From the NCBI GenBank assembly GCA_032718475.1, contig JAUCBJ010001846.1, forward strand, positions 372,001-436,000: a stretch of 64,000 bases of DNA, read 5' to 3'. Made by a program: the position numbers and the translations under genes. Under the pieces are notes generated by a model that saw nothing but the letters and a program-made list of their open reading frames with translations, was not told the DNA's origin and did no database searches. Shown here one piece after another: positions 20,001-31,549 of this stretch. This stretch comes from Nemertoderma westbladi (lineage: Eukaryota; Xenacoelomorpha; Nemertodermatida; Nemertodermatidae). Each line of letters opens with the position of its first letter. The stretch's first letter is position 1.

Positions 20001-20053
20001 TTAAATGACTATAGGGTTACACTATTTCTGATAGTGAGAGGAGGGTGTTTTCG

Positions 20054-22479
20054 ATGAGAAATTTGATTAATGGTTTATTAGCTTGCCGCCCGTTTGCAAG
20101 ATGGGTATTTTTTCTATTATTTTCTAGTCCTATATTAGCTGTATTACCTCAACCCCCTGCGTCCATTACAGCTGCTATTTCACAGAGTCAGAAACTGTAT
20201 GGATTTGACCAAAACGATCCACAGATTGGTCAATTAATGCAAGCTGATGGGGTTCCAATGGTCATGTTTGATTCAGCGATATATCAGGATTTAGATGAAG
20301 TTTTTCAGTATTTCAGTTTAATGTATGGCTTTACTATGAACGAAGATAATTTTAGTGCAAATAGTGTTTCGGACTTTCAGAAGTATCTTATTAAAGACGC
20401 TAGTATATCAAAATTGAACATTGCCCAACATAACAGTAATCCAATGGAATCAATGGTTTTTATGGGGCATGCTAAACAAGTGGCTCAATTCATTGAAAAT
20501 AAAGATGTAGGGTATGCACAAAATGCAGACTTACACCATTATCCAATGCAACTTATATTTCCTATCCAACCTAGGGACAATAGGGACAATGAGTCTCTTC
20601 AAATAAAAGATACAGTTATTAGTGTTGAAAGCTCAGATAAAATAAGAGATATTTTCTATGAAAAAGCACTAAAAACCGCATTGGTGATGAATAATAGTTG
20701 GGGCATGCCTTTAGAGGGAAAATTGTCAGATATTGAATCGCCGCCTACAAACAGCTTTATTGGGATCATGAAAGAAGAATTCAAACAGTTTGCCAAACAT
20801 GGAGTAATTGTTCAAGCATTACCTAACAATGTTGCAGAAAAAATTTTCTGATGGTTCCCCTTGCTTTAGGTCAAGTGGACTTAACGATTAGAAATAGCAT
20901 GCTCACCGTTGCCAATGTTGATTTAAGTAATAAAAGTACAAAAATAGAGGGCACGTCTTGTGAGAAAAGTCAACTTTATTGTGTCGTGATGGATGGGGTA
21001 GACTTATATGCTCGTTCTTTGGGTGACTTGAGTCAATTTGAGTTAGTAAGTGGTAACTCCTTCAGCGCACCCAGACTCTCAGCCATGGTTGCTATATTAG
21101 CTAAAAACTTCCCCACCTTATCCCCCAATCAATGGCGAGATAGAATACTGGCCACCGCTCAGACCAATTTGCTTGCAGAATTTAACCAAAGCCTTACAGG
21201 CAAAAAAACCTTCAATGGCTTTGGTCGTATTCAAAAATCATACAGCGCTTTATATGGCTTTGGCGTGCCTAATATTAAAAAGGCTTTATTGCCCGTTGGG
21301 CAGTTAGGTTTTGTTCAAAACCTTAACAATATCAATGATTTTAATTTAAGTTTAGGTACTCGAATAATAGCTAACTGGGTATTAGCGGCAGCAAGTTTCT
21401 TTAAGTATAGTCCTTATCTTTCCTTTATTTACAGGCCATTCGTCAATCATTTTAGAAGAATCCCTGTGACCCTATTTGATCAAATGGCCTTTCCCTATGA
21501 AGCAAGCATAGGAGACTTCATTTACCAAACCTTTAAAGAAACTCACCAGCTTAAAACCGCTGTTCATTACACATTCACTCGTCCTCAAGGCAGCTTTTTG
21601 ACACAACTAACCACTTCTAATGATTCAACCCTTTCAGGTTTAGGGTATGTGGGTAATAATTACCAAGTGTTTTTAACCGATCAAGAAGCGGCGTACCAAA
21701 CTAATTTTAGCTCATCGTATCATCTGTTTGGTAATCAGCGAGCCAAAGAGATCACCCCGTTCTTTTTGCAGTCTGATGCACAAAGTGTTTTGCCAAATAG
21801 TTTAGCTTTTAGCACAAATTTGGGTGATCACAATACCTTTAATATGCTTGCAATGACGCAAAATACGCAAACTAACATTGGAGATGAATATGCCTTGATG
21901 CTGGGTTTAAGTGGGCAAGCAGGAGAGATTGCCTATAATGTTCATGTGGGTCAACACAAAGAAGGTGAAAAACTACTAAAATCAGAATTTAGCGGAGCAT
22001 TTGCGTTGGACGATCAACAATACATGCAATATTATGGGGGTAATTTTTCAGCCAAATTAAGTGATAACTTACAACTAATGGGTGGAGTCAATTTTGGCTC
22101 ACTCAAGCGGCAAAATTTGGATGCTAGAATGTTTAATTTTGATCAAGTTAAAACATCTGAATGGCAGCTTTTTTTACAAAGTAACCTAACAGATCATGAT
22201 CAAATCTACATCGGCGTTGAACAGCCCATTCGTTTTGATAAAATGAAAGGTCAGTTGGTAGTAGCAAGCGGCATTGATCAAAAAGGCACTATTAGCTATA
22301 ACAACCATCAATTTGATATGAGTACCCCAGCCAGACAGGTAGATATTGTAGCAGGACTTAATCAGTCATTGAATCAAGCAGTGAGTTTACGGGGTGAGGT
22401 TAAATATTCTATAGAGTATGATAACCAGGTTGGTCAACAGGATATTACATTGGGTTTTGGTTTGAATGGGCGTTTTTAG
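20054..22479 (+). pseudogene. Subtilisin-type (S8) autotransporter split by a frameshift
   Basis: Two reading frames that together match one S8-family autotransporter. The first (20054-20851) has a signal peptide (hydrophobic core WVFFLLFSSPILA), a probable catalytic Asp (VPMVMFDSAIY), and the NNSWG oxyanion region. The second (to 22479) has the Ser block SGNSFSAPRLSA and a C-terminal beta-barrel ending GLNGRF. The TGA at 20849-20851 overlaps an ATG in the -1 frame, directly after an A6T4 run at 20838-20847. The His motif also looks altered (MGHAKQVAQFI, not HGT). GGAGG precedes ATG 20054; GTG 20045 is an alternative. It may be dead or phase-variable. Confidence 0.75.
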
Positions 22480-22614
22480 GTATCATTTAACACTATACTA
22501 GTATTTTTATGTAGTTAAGCGATATAAATTGGTATTTGTTTTGAGGTGGTTAAATGTATTGTTAAGCTATGGCATAGGCTCATATTAAACCGTTGATGGT
22601 GACGTAAAAAATTA

Positions 22615-23031
22615 ATGAAAATATCAGTTGCCTGGGTAGGCCAGCTTAAACAAATTGTAACCAATGATTTGGGGAATCAAGTGCCTCTTGATGGGCCTGT
22701 TGAGTTGGGTGGTCAAAATACAGGCATGCGACCCATGCAGCTATTGTTGGCTGGTTTAGGGGGATGTGCCAACATTGAGGTGGTTCAAATACTCAAAAAA
22801 ATGCGACTGGATGTTAAAAGTTGTCAAGTGGATGTTCAAGGAAAAAGGCATGACCAAGCTCCCCATGTTTTTACTAATATTCATTTAACATTTAAGGTCG
22901 CTGGCACTGACTTGAAACCAAAAAACGCTGAAAAAGCCATTAATTTAACGCTGGATAAATATTGTTCGGCGGCTAGTATGCTTTCCAAAACGGCTACTAT
23001 TTCTTTTGAGTGTGTGATTGAAACAACTTAA
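22615..23031 (+). CDS. OsmC/Ohr-family protein
   Basis: 138-aa OsmC-fold protein with the two conserved cysteines, in GGCANIEVVQIL (about residue 52) and KYCSAASML (about residue 120). Family members reduce organic hydroperoxides. This YhfA-like short type has no proven substrate. It is monocistronic, after the autotransporter barrel. Confidence 0.85.
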   Translation: MKISVAWVGQLKQIVTNDLGNQVPLDGPVELGGQNTGMRPMQLLLAGLGGCANIEVVQILKKMRLDVKSCQVDVQGKRHDQAPHVFTNIHLTFKVAGTDLKPKNAEKAINLTLDKYCSAASMLSKTATISFECVIETT

Positions 23032-23317
23032 TCTACTTGTAAGCTGTTTATTGAAATGCATGCATTTTAAATAATGTAACTGTGTTAAGGGTTTGTTAAA
23101 GAAATCACTGTTATTTGTTTAGTTTTAAAAAACACCTAAAATAAAAAATTTGATAGCGTCAGGGAACTTTCTCAATTGAAATGGTTTAAAGCTGCCTCAC
23201 TATGGTTTAATTAGCAAGTGTTTTTAACATAAAGTAAAAGCACGCTAAACCCATTTAAGCACAGTTTTTTGCCTATAGACCATCATGAGTGTTGGGTCAA
23301 TCTTAAGCTTTAATCGG
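23032..23317. other. Non-coding region before tRNA-Phe
   Basis: 286 bases, AT-rich, with no credible ORF and no strong hairpin followed by a T run. It contains the 3' flank of the minus-strand tRNA. Confidence 0.5.
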
Positions 23318-23343
23318 TGGTGGCCGGAGGCAGAATTGAACTG

Positions 23344-23388
<45 letters not shown>

Positions 23389-23393
23389 CGGCC
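23318..23393 (-). tRNA. tRNA-Phe (GAA)
   Basis: The reverse strand folds as a full cloverleaf of 76 nt. The 7-bp acceptor stem is GGCCGGA/TCCGGCC with an encoded CCA (23318-23320). The D arm is AGCTCAGTTGGTAGAGC, the anticodon loop contains CTGAAAA (anticodon GAA), and the T arm holds GTTCAATTC. No integrated element is seen at its 3' end. Confidence 0.97.
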
Positions 23394-23446
23394 AATACAG
23401 ATAAGAAGACTAAATGCTAGAATTTTTAAGTCACTGTGTCAATCGC

Positions 23447-24193
23447 TTATTGCTGTAGATGCCTGCCCCCATCAATGCGAATAATTTCACCTGTAATGTA
23501 GCGTTGTGTTGCTAAAAATGTGACAGTATTTGCAATATCTGTTGGGTTACCCGCTCGCTTTAGAGCAGTTCGATTAATTAAATTCTTTTTTAAATCCTCA
23601 CAAGCTGCTTCATTATCTGCCCACAGGATAATACCGGGGGAAATGCCATTCACCCGAACCCAAGGCCCCATCTCTTTGGCAAGTGATTGTGTCAACATTT
23701 TAAGCCCCGCTTTGGCCGTGGTATAAAGGGAATAATTTTTCAAAGGCCTGTCGGCATGCACATCAATGATGTTAATAATTTGACCATGTTGTTTTTTAAG
23801 GTGGGGGGAAGCATGTTGTGATAAAAAAAAAGGGACTTTTACATTCATTGTCATTAAATCATCCCACTGAGCGCTTGTTACCGTCTCAACCGGGGTGGGG
23901 TAAAAGGTTGAGGCATTATTAATGAGCAAATCAAGCCGACCCCAACAATCACTTGCATTTTCAACCAACGTGGGCAGTGCGTTGGTGTTGGTTAAATCAC
24001 ACTTGAATATTTGAGCGCTATCTTTAACAATTTGATTCAGTTCACTTTTCAATTGACAAGCCTCATTGTTCGATTGATGATAATGAATCACCACATTAAA
24101 GCCATGTTGGTGCAAGGCGCTTACAATATGTTTCCCAATTCGTTTAGCGCCCCCTGTCACCAAAACAACCGGTCTATTTTTGATGTCTGTCAC
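23447..24193 (-). CDS. SDR-family pteridine reductase-like protein
   Basis: 248-aa short-chain dehydrogenase. The NADP-binding motif is VTGGAKRIG, with the NNAS block and catalytic Tyr/Lys in YSLYTTAKAGL. The TGGAKRIG variant and overall length match pteridine reductases/FolM (dihydromonapterin reductase). The start is a GTG at 24193, which overlaps the divergent gene at 24183. Confidence 0.85.
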   Translation of the reverse strand: MTDIKNRPVVLVTGGAKRIGKHIVSALHQHGFNVVIHYHQSNNEACQLKSELNQIVKDSAQIFKCDLTNTNALPTLVENASDCWGRLDLLINNASTFYPTPVETVTSAQWDDLMTMNVKVPFFLSQHASPHLKKQHGQIINIIDVHADRPLKNYSLYTTAKAGLKMLTQSLAKEMGPWVRVNGISPGIILWADNEAACEDLKKNLINRTALKRAGNPTDIANTVTFLATQRYITGEIIRIDGGRHLQQ

Positions 24194-25235
24194 TGAAAAA
24201 ATTTATCAACTCATTAAAAAAAATCATTATATAAGGTTTAACGATTTCATGGCGATTACCCAGCAAGGAAGTAACGGGTATTACGCCCAGTCAAACCCTG
24301 TTGGAAAAGCGGGTGATTTTATCACCGCTACCAACTTTGGGCCGCTTTTGCCCTACGCACTTGCCTATAACATCACCCAACATTATGCGCAAACAGACTA
24401 TGATGTAATGGAAGTGGGCGCAGGGAGTGGCAAAATGGCCATTGATTTTTTGAAAGCATCTATTGCCCTAAGCCATCCGCCTAAGCGTTACATCATTGAT
24501 GAGCCCAGCCCCACACTGAAAAAGGTACAAAAAAAACGACTACAAAACACCCTGCCTGAATTTTTTAACCAAATCACTTGGTTGGGAGATGACCAGTTAG
24601 TTGAATCATTCAGCGGTGCTGTTATTGCCAATGAAGTGCTAGATTGTTTGGCATTTCATCGTGTTAAAAAAAAACAAGACAGGTGGCATGAGCAGGTAAT
24701 CACCCTTACCCAATCAAAATTGGTTTGGGAAACTATTGCGCTTGACCCAACACTTACCCAATACATCAACCAATATATGCCTGATGATTTACCCAACAAT
24801 TATCACACTGAAATTTGTTTAAATTATCAACTGTGGCTTGAGAACTTGAAAAAAAAAATCAAGTGCGCCACCCTTTTTTTAATTGATTATGGGTACGAAA
24901 CAGACGAATATTTTCATTCCCAGCGCCACATGGGAACCCTTTGTTGTTTCTATCAGCATCAAAAACACCAAAACCCACTTATCAACCTAGGTAAGCAAGA
25001 TATCACCGCACATATTCAATTTAGCGCCCTTTTAGAGGTGGCAGAAACTTTAGGCTACCGGCTTGAAAGCTACCAAACCCAAGCACAATTTGTGCTAGAA
25101 AGGGGTACGCTGGCTTACCTAGAAAGTGCCAAAAACTACCCCAAGTTATACCGCGCCCTTCAAAATAATCTGTATGCATTGACTGATCCCAACCAGATGG
25201 GTAATGTCTTTAAATGCATGACACTGTCCATTTAA
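24183..25235 (+). CDS. SAM-dependent methyltransferase, MidA/NDUFAF7 family
   Basis: About 350 aa. GKAGDFITATNFGPL and MEVGAGSGKMAIDFL (SAM-binding loop), then AVIANEVLDCLAFHRV, are the COG1565 signatures. The mitochondrial relative NDUFAF7 methylates an arginine of complex I; the bacterial target is unknown. The ATG at 24183 (second codon of a longer TTG reading) is preferred. It is divergent from the SDR, with 11 bases shared. Confidence 0.85.
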   Translation: MSVTEKIYQLIKKNHYIRFNDFMAITQQGSNGYYAQSNPVGKAGDFITATNFGPLLPYALAYNITQHYAQTDYDVMEVGAGSGKMAIDFLKASIALSHPPKRYIIDEPSPTLKKVQKKRLQNTLPEFFNQITWLGDDQLVESFSGAVIANEVLDCLAFHRVKKKQDRWHEQVITLTQSKLVWETIALDPTLTQYINQYMPDDLPNNYHTEICLNYQLWLENLKKKIKCATLFLIDYGYETDEYFHSQRHMGTLCCFYQHQKHQNPLINLGKQDITAHIQFSALLEVAETLGYRLESYQTQAQFVLERGTLAYLESAKNYPKLYRALQNNLYALTDPNQMGNVFKCMTLSI

Positions 25236-25248
25236 AATAAATGTAACC

Positions 25249-26055
25249 ATGATAGATGCACTGATCCTTTCAATCATTCAAGGGCTGACCGAATTTTTAC
25301 CCGTTTCAAGCTCCGCCCATTTGTTTTTATGGTCTGTATGGTTTTCGAGCGGCGATGCTAGTCTATTGATTGATGTGGGGGCACATTTAGGGGCATTACT
25401 TGCCATTGTTTTGTATCAACGCACCCTCATCATGCAAATGATCCATGCAACGTTTAGGTTCATCAGAGCGCCCAATCAAGTTGATCAACAATTGATGGAT
25501 GTGATCAAACTAATAGTAGCAACTCTACCGGTTGTGATCACAGGTGGGCTTTTTGCAAACTTTATTGTTGAGTTTCGTACCCCTGTGGTTGTGGGGGTAA
25601 GTACCCTATTTTTTGGTTTGCTGTTGGGCTTAAGTGATCAAAAAGATGAAGCGATTGACTCTGAAAATGCCCATATTCAAACCATGCGCCACGCATTTAT
25701 CCTTGGTTGTTACCAAGTATTAGCACTCATCCCTGGGGTGTCTCGCTCAGGCATTGTGGTGACAGGGGCACGGTTTTTGGGGTATTCACGTGTGCAAAGC
25801 GTTTCAATTGCCTTTTTATTGGCCATTCCAGTGCTTGTGGCAGCAAGTTTGTGGGGGGGCTGGCAGCTACTAAGCCAACCCAGTGTGATGATTGAAAAAT
25901 TTATATGGGTGGTACTTTTCTCAGCGCTATTTTCTTACCTATCCATTTGTTTTTTAATCAAATGGGTGAACCGTTTAAGCTTTATGCCCTTTGTTTATTA
26001 TCGGCTGATTTTAGGGGCACTAATTTTAGGAGTGGTGTGGCAGTTTGTGGCATAA
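25249..26055 (+). CDS. uppP: Undecaprenyl-diphosphatase
   Basis: Inner-membrane phosphatase that recycles undecaprenyl pyrophosphate for cell-wall synthesis; overexpression is known to give bacitracin resistance. The motifs EFLPVSSSAHL (near residue 16) and PGVSRSGIVVTGARFLG (near 160) are intact, with about eight hydrophobic segments. 268 aa. Confidence 0.97.
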   Translation: MIDALILSIIQGLTEFLPVSSSAHLFLWSVWFSSGDASLLIDVGAHLGALLAIVLYQRTLIMQMIHATFRFIRAPNQVDQQLMDVIKLIVATLPVVITGGLFANFIVEFRTPVVVGVSTLFFGLLLGLSDQKDEAIDSENAHIQTMRHAFILGCYQVLALIPGVSRSGIVVTGARFLGYSRVQSVSIAFLLAIPVLVAASLWGGWQLLSQPSVMIEKFIWVVLFSALFSYLSICFLIKWVNRLSFMPFVYYRLILGALILGVVWQFVA

Positions 26056-26084
26056 TTGAGCGTACTTTATAAACACAAACACCC

Positions 26085-26741
26085 ATGTCAACAAACCATC
26101 CATTTTTTGAACACCTTTGGCAACACCACGTGTTATGCTTGGGGGATTTCACCTTAAAATCAGGCCGCCAAAGCCCCTATTTTTTCAATTTTGGAAAACT
26201 TGCAAGCGCAAATGGCATGAAGCAGCTAGGCCGTTTTTACGCTCAAAAAATGGTGCAAAAAAACCTTGATGTGAATGTCATATTTGGCCCAGCTTACAAG
26301 GGCATTTATTTAGCCTTGAGTACCGCCATGGCGTATGCCGAACACACCAAGCGCGATGTTGAATTTGCCACCAACCGAAAAGAGGCTAAAACCCATGGCG
26401 AAGGCGGGCAGCTGATGGGGGCAGACCTTGTGGGCAAAAAAATCATCATTGTGGACGATGTGCTCACCCAAGGCTCAGCGCTAAAAGAGGTGATGCCGAT
26501 TTTAGCAAAAATTAAAGGCATTCAAATCATCGGCATGCTCATTGCCATTGACAGGCAGGAGGTGTTGGAAGGCACCAACCAAACCGCCAAACAAATGGTT
26601 GAGTCTCGTTATAACCTCCCCCTTTATCGCATTGCCACCTTGGCTGATTTAATTAAATGGATGGGAAAGCGGGCAGATACCCAAAAACACCTTCAAGCCA
26701 TTGAGCAATATGCGGATCAATATGTGCAGTTGGGGGACTAG
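26085..26741 (+). CDS. pyrE: Orotate phosphoribosyltransferase
   Basis: Makes OMP from orotate and PRPP. FGPAYKGI (near residue 67) and the PRPP motif IIIVDDVLTQGSALKE (about 120-135) are seen. 218 aa, normal. The next gene begins on the base after its stop. Confidence 0.96.
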   Translation: MSTNHPFFEHLWQHHVLCLGDFTLKSGRQSPYFFNFGKLASANGMKQLGRFYAQKMVQKNLDVNVIFGPAYKGIYLALSTAMAYAEHTKRDVEFATNRKEAKTHGEGGQLMGADLVGKKIIIVDDVLTQGSALKEVMPILAKIKGIQIIGMLIAIDRQEVLEGTNQTAKQMVESRYNLPLYRIATLADLIKWMGKRADTQKHLQAIEQYADQYVQLGD

Positions 26742-27440
26742 GTGAGGGCGATTGAGGAGAAATATCAAAAAGAGATTGATGATTTGGTGAACAATGCGCC
26801 TCGCCGTGGTGATAGGGTTAGTTTAGAAGACTTATCCTGTTGGCGGAGTCGTCTAGGAAGTATGGTTGGGAATTTATATCCTGAAAATTCCCAAATATAT
26901 AAGGAATATGATGCGCTTGGGCAGGCGGTATATAAAATTCTTGAAATAAAAAACAAAAATATTCTTGAAACGGAATTGCTTAAGATAATTTCGCAATTTG
27001 TTGGCCTCAAACAAACCATTCAACATGAAATTAAAAACGGTTTGTTGACCAACGCCCAAAACCTGCTACGCGCTGACATCTTTAGCAATTTTTTAGAGCA
27101 GGCTGAGCATTTATTAAACCAAGGCTATAAAGATGCTGCCGCGGTGATCACAGGTGGCGTGTTAGAAGATACCTTAAAAAAATTATGTAGCCAACAAAAC
27201 ATTACCACTCAAAAAGGTGAAAAAAATGAAAAAGGTGAGGTGTTAAAAAAGAATTTACCCCTTAGTGAAATGAATCATGCTTTAGAAAAAAAAGGGCAAT
27301 ACAACGCTCTAATCAAAAAAAAAATTGAAAGCTGGGGCGATCTTCGAAACAACGCCGCCCATGGCAAGTATGACCAGTACACAAAAGATCAGGTCAAATC
27401 AATGTTAGCGTTTGTACAAGATTTTGTGGCCAACACCTAA
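26742..27440 (+). CDS. HEPN-motif protein (DUF4145-like)
   Basis: 232 aa. The C-terminal half (about 105-232) is helical and ends with [16 protein letters not shown], which contains an R-x4-H motif (Arg202, His207) as in HEPN ribonucleases and DUF4145-type proteins. The preceding segment is the typical helix pair [22 protein letters not shown]. The N-terminal half is charged and unrecognised. GTG start directly on the pyrE stop; metH starts two bases downstream. HEPN proteins often act in phage defence or toxin-antitoxin pairs, but no antitoxin gene is adjacent, so the role is open. Confidence 0.75.
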   Translation: MRAIEEKYQKEIDDLVNNAPRRGDRVSLEDLSCWRSRLGSMVGNLYPENSQIYKEYDALGQAVYKILEIKNKNILETELLKIISQFVGLKQTIQHEIKNGLLTNAQNLLRADIFSNFLEQAEHLLNQGYKDAAAVITGGVLEDTLKKLCSQQNITTQKGEKNEKGEVLKKNLPLSEMNHALEKKGQYNALIKKKIESWGDLRNNAAHGKYDQYTKDQVKSMLAFVQDFVANT

Positions 27441-27441
27441 C

Positions 27442-30400
27442 ATGAATATCTTTAAAACCCTACACACCCATCTACAAAAAAGAATTCTATTTTTAGATGG
27501 TGCCATGGGAAGCGTCATCCAAACTCACAAACTATCAGAGGCTGACTACCGCGGCAAACAATTTGCAAACTGGGAAAGCCCACTTCAAGGCAATAATGAT
27601 CTTTTAGTGCTAACCCAACCCGACATTATTCAAAACATTCACCGCGACTACCTAAAATCAGGCTGTGATTTGATCGAAACCAACACCTTCAATGCCAACC
27701 GCATTGCAATGAGCGATTACAACATGGCTCATTTGGCGTATGACATTAACTTTAAAGCTGCCAAGCTACTTAAAGAACTCACACTTGAATTTAGCACTGA
27801 AAAAAAACCCCGCTTTGCCGTGGGGGTGCTTGGGCCAACAAATAAAACCGCCTCTATCTCGCCGGATGTCAATCAACCCAGTTTCAGAGACATTACCTTC
27901 AACCAATTGGTTGAAAGCTACACCGAGGCGATTAAGGGCTTGGTTAAAGGCGGGGTGGATATTTTAATGGTTGAAACCATCTTTGACTGCTTAAACGCCA
28001 AAGCCGCTTGTTTTGCGATTCGTCATTTTTTTAAAAACAACCCCCAACACGTGATGCCTGTGATGATATCGGGCACCATAACAGACCAAAGTGGGCGCAC
28101 ACTTTCTGGCCAAACGACTGAAGCCTTCTACCACACCTTTGATTTTATGAAGCCTTTAAGTATTGGTTTTAACTGCGCCTTGGGGGCGGATATGCTCTTT
28201 AGCTATGTTGAAACACTCAGTAACGTAAGCACAACCTTTGTCAGCGCCCATCCCAATGCGGGGCTACCCAATGAGCTAGGCGGGTATGATCAAACCCCTA
28301 ATGAGATGGGAGAACTAGCTGGGATGTATGTAGAAGCAGGAGTGGTTAACATTATTGGTGGGTGTTGTGGTTCCACACCTGATCATCTAGCAGCGATGAT
28401 TGAGACAATCGAACCACTTGATCAAATTAGAAAGCCCCAAAAACCAAGCCAAACGTTTTGTTTAACAGGGCTTGAGGCATTGGTATTTCATAAAGATTTA
28501 GGTTTTGTGAATGTGGGGGAGCGCACCAATGTAACCGGCTCTGCTAAATTTCGAGACCTAATTAAAGCAGAAGAGCTGGAAAAAGCAGTATCAGTTGCCA
28601 AAGAACAAGTGGAAAACGGGGCACAAATAATTGACATCAACATGGATGAAGGGTTGATTGACTCTAAATCAATGATGCGTGACTTTGTTAATTTAATTAG
28701 CACCGAGCCTGATATTGCCAAAGTCCCTTTGATGATTGATTCCTCCAAATGGGAAGTGATTGAGCAAGGCCTACAGTGCGCCCAAGGTAAATGCGTGGTG
28801 AATTCCATTAGCTTAAAAGAAGGCAAGGCCCAATTTTTTACACAAGCCAATCTAGCCCTAGATTATGGCGCGGCTGTGGTGGTGATGGCCTTTGATGAAA
28901 AGGGGCAGGCCGACGACTACAAAAGAAGGATTGAAATTTGCAAACGCGCCTACAACCTGCTAACTGAAAAGATAGGCTTTTTGCCCCACAACATTATTTT
29001 TGACCCCAACATATTCGCTGTGGCCACCGGCATTGAAGCACACAACGCTTACGGCATTGATTTTTTAAACGCTGTTGAGTGGATTAAAAAAAACCTAAAA
29101 GGGGTGAGTATATCGGGTGGGGTATCGAATGTGTCGTTTTCATTTCGGGGGAACAATTATGTTCGGGAAGCCATCCACAGCGTGTTTTTATTCCACGCCC
29201 TAAAACGCGGCATGAACATGGGGATTGTAAATGCTGGCCAGCTTAACATTTATGACGATATTGAACCCAAGCTACGCAATGCAATTGAAGACGTTTTATT
29301 TAACCGATCAGTCGAAGCATCAGAGAACTTATTAAACGTCGCGCAAACGTATCAGTCTAAAGGCAGCCAGTTAAAAAATAACAAAGCTGATGACAGTTGG
29401 CGCCAGCTCCCCATTGAAAAACGCCTAAGCCATGCCTTGGTTAAAGGTATTAATGCCCATATTGAAACCGACACGGAGGAGGCAAGAATTGAATTAAAAG
29501 AACCCATTTTTGTGATTGAAGGGCCACTAATGGCAGGGATGAACATGGTGGGGGATTTGTTTGGTTCAGGCAAAATGTTTTTACCCCAAGTGGTTAAAAG
29601 TGCACGTGTGATGAAACAAGCCGTGGCCTACTTGTTACCTTTTATGGAAAAAAAAGGTCAAAAAAAACAAGCGCGTGCCAAGATATTGATGGCCACCGTC
29701 AAAGGTGATGTGCACGATATTGGCAAAAATATTGTGGGCATTGTGCTTCAATGCAACGCCTATGAAGTGATTGATTTGGGTGTAATGGTGCCTACAGAGA
29801 CCATTTTAGAACAAGCACTAAAACATCAAGTAGATGTGATCGGTTTATCGGGCTTGATTACCCCTTCATTAGATGAAATGGTGCATGTTGCCACCCAAAT
29901 GGAAAAAAAGGGATTTAAAGTGCCACTGTTAATTGGGGGGGCAACCACATCCAAATTACATACTGCTCTTAAAATTGCCCCTTGCTACAAGCACCCTGTG
30001 GTGTATGTGCCCGATGCCTCCAAAGTCATCGGTGTTACCAACCAATTGCTGAACCCAAAAACGACTAAAGCCTATGCCCAGTCCATTCAAGCAGAATATC
30101 AAACACTGGCTGAACAATTCAAAAACCGAAAACCCCTAAAGTCAGCACTTCCCTTTGAAAAGGCCAATGCCAATAAGTTTGTCATTAATTGGTCATCTCA
30201 AGATATTTTTGCACCCAAGTACCTAGGCATTCAAAAAATAGTTGGTTTTGATCTTAAAACAATTCGGCGCTACATCGACTGGGGACCTTTTTTTATTGCG
30301 TGGAACTTATCCAGTCGTTTTCCAGCCGTGCTCAGTGACCCAAAACAAGGTGAACAGGCTCAAAAATTGTATGACGATGCCAACCAAATGCTAGATGAGA

Positions 30401-31110
30401 TCATCAATGACAATATTTTAGAAGCACGCGCCGTTTTTGGCATCTTCCCTGCCAATAGTGTTGAGAACGATATATACCTTAGTCATGAAAATAATGAATA
30501 CCGCTTTCATTTTCTGCGCCAGCAAACCCAAAAACGCTCAGGCGAACCCAACCGATCATTGGTCGATTGGATTGCACCTAGTACATCAGGCTTCACTGAT
30601 TACATGGGTGCATTTGCAGTAGGTACAGGGTTTAGGCTAGATGACTACGTAAAACACTTTGAAAAAAGGCATGATGATTATTCAATTATTCTAGCCAAAG
30701 TATTGGCTGATAGATTAGCAGAAGCCTTTGCCGAGTGCCTACACCAACAGGTGCGGCAAAAATACTGGGGTTATGGAAGGGATGAAACATTAGAAAATAC
30801 CGATTTAATCAAAGAGCGCTACCAAGGTATTCGACCAGCCCCAGGGTACGGGGCGTGCCCCGATCACAGCGAAAAACAAACCTTGTGGGATTTATTAAAA
30901 GTAGATGATATTAGTTTAACGCTAACTGAGCATTTTGCCGTTTTCCCAACAGCAGCGGTGTGCGGATATTACTTTGCTCACCCCAAAGCCCGTTTTTTTG
31001 ATGTGGGTAAAATTGACCGCGATCAAGTTGCTGATTATGCTAAACGAAAAAGGTGGTCACTTGAACAAGCACAGCGTTGGATTGGTCATCATCACCTATT
31101 TGATCAGTAG
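27442..31110 (+). CDS. metH: Cobalamin-dependent methionine synthase
   Basis: Transfers methyl from methyltetrahydrofolate via cobalamin to homocysteine. All four modules are present: homocysteine domain with zinc cysteines (Cys308-Cys309 in [12 protein letters not shown]), pterin domain ([11 protein letters not shown]), cobalamin domain with axial His758 in [11 protein letters not shown], and the SAM-binding reactivation domain ([15 protein letters not shown]). The ATG at 27442 gives 1222 aa (E. coli 1227); the open frame extends to 27412 inside the upstream gene. TAGCCC-CTT-GGGCTA at the stop forms a hairpin but lacks a T run. Confidence 0.99.
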   Translation: MNIFKTLHTHLQKRILFLDGAMGSVIQTHKLSEADYRGKQFANWESPLQGNNDLLVLTQPDIIQNIHRDYLKSGCDLIETNTFNANRIAMSDYNMAHLAYDINFKAAKLLKELTLEFSTEKKPRFAVGVLGPTNKTASISPDVNQPSFRDITFNQLVESYTEAIKGLVKGGVDILMVETIFDCLNAKAACFAIRHFFKNNPQHVMPVMISGTITDQSGRTLSGQTTEAFYHTFDFMKPLSIGFNCALGADMLFSYVETLSNVSTTFVSAHPNAGLPNELGGYDQTPNEMGELAGMYVEAGVVNIIGGCCGSTPDHLAAMIETIEPLDQIRKPQKPSQTFCLTGLEALVFHKDLGFVNVGERTNVTGSAKFRDLIKAEELEKAVSVAKEQVENGAQIIDINMDEGLIDSKSMMRDFVNLISTEPDIAKVPLMIDSSKWEVIEQGLQCAQGKCVVNSISLKEGKAQFFTQANLALDYGAAVVVMAFDEKGQADDYKRRIEICKRAYNLLTEKIGFLPHNIIFDPNIFAVATGIEAHNAYGIDFLNAVEWIKKNLKGVSISGGVSNVSFSFRGNNYVREAIHSVFLFHALKRGMNMGIVNAGQLNIYDDIEPKLRNAIEDVLFNRSVEASENLLNVAQTYQSKGSQLKNNKADDSWRQLPIEKRLSHALVKGINAHIETDTEEARIELKEPIFVIEGPLMAGMNMVGDLFGSGKMFLPQVVKSARVMKQAVAYLLPFMEKKGQKKQARAKILMATVKGDVHDIGKNIVGIVLQCNAYEVIDLGVMVPTETILEQALKHQVDVIGLSGLITPSLDEMVHVATQMEKKGFKVPLLIGGATTSKLHTALKIAPCYKHPVVYVPDASKVIGVTNQLLNPKTTKAYAQSIQAEYQTLAEQFKNRKPLKSALPFEKANANKFVINWSSQDIFAPKYLGIQKIVGFDLKTIRRYIDWGPFFIAWNLSSRFPAVLSDPKQGEQAQKLYDDANQMLDEIINDNILEARAVFGIFPANSVENDIYLSHENNEYRFHFLRQQTQKRSGEPNRSLVDWIAPSTSGFTDYMGAFAVGTGFRLDDYVKHFEKRHDDYSIILAKVLADRLAEAFAECLHQQVRQKYWGYGRDETLENTDLIKERYQGIRPAPGYGACPDHSEKQTLWDLLKVDDISLTLTEHFAVFPTAAVCGYYFAHPKARFFDVGKIDRDQVADYAKRKRWSLEQAQRWIGHHHLFDQ

Positions 31111-31224
31111 CCCCTTGGGCTAAAAGTCTTGAATATATATTACAGATGAAAACCCCAGATTAAACTGTATTTTAAAAGGGTAGTTTATACAATGACTTTT
31201 ATCATAAAAACTTAGGGAAACACA

Positions 31225-31549
31225 ATGGAAAAATATGCATTATTTTATCGAAACCCCACCCCACCTGAAGGGGGTGTAGACACTAATAAAATGATGGCTG
31301 ATTGGCACAAATGGGTGCTGATATGGGCGAGAATTTAGTAGACCCTGGCTGTGGTGTTGGGCCTTCTAAAACCGTGTTTGGTGATGGTCGTGTTACTGAA
31401 GGTGGGGGTACAACCCGTTGTTTGGTTATTGCATTATTCAAGCCAATGGAATAGAAAATGCCTTGGTTAAAACTAAAATACACCCCTTTTTCCTAACAGG
31501 CGGTCGCATTGAAATAGCCCCCATTTTTGGCGGTGATAAAACGGATTAA
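31225..31549 (+). pseudogene. YCII-domain protein, two frameshifts
   Basis: A YCII-related (DGPF-like) protein can be followed through three frames: MEKYALFYRNPTPPEGG... to ADWHKW in the first, MGENLVDPGCGVGPSKTVFG in the second, and ENALVKTKIHPFFLTGGRIE to the stop at 31549 in the third. The breaks fall near 31315 and 31432. AGGGAAACACA precedes the ATG. Each fragment is too short to be noticed alone, but their order and spacing match the family. Clearly non-functional. Confidence 0.75.

Noticed and set aside
20838..20851. Programmed ribosomal -1 frameshift in the autotransporter
   Set aside because: The zero-frame codons AAA ATT do not re-pair in the -1 frame at the A site, so it is not a canonical heptamer; slippage or mutation fits better.
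23318..23393. tRNA-Phe as attachment site of the prophage
   Set aside because: The prophage begins 11 kb away and carries a transposase, not a tyrosine integrase; no repeat of the tRNA end was seen.
31107..31121. Rho-independent terminator after metH
   Set aside because: The hairpin TAGCCC-CTT-GGGCTA is perfect but no T run follows.
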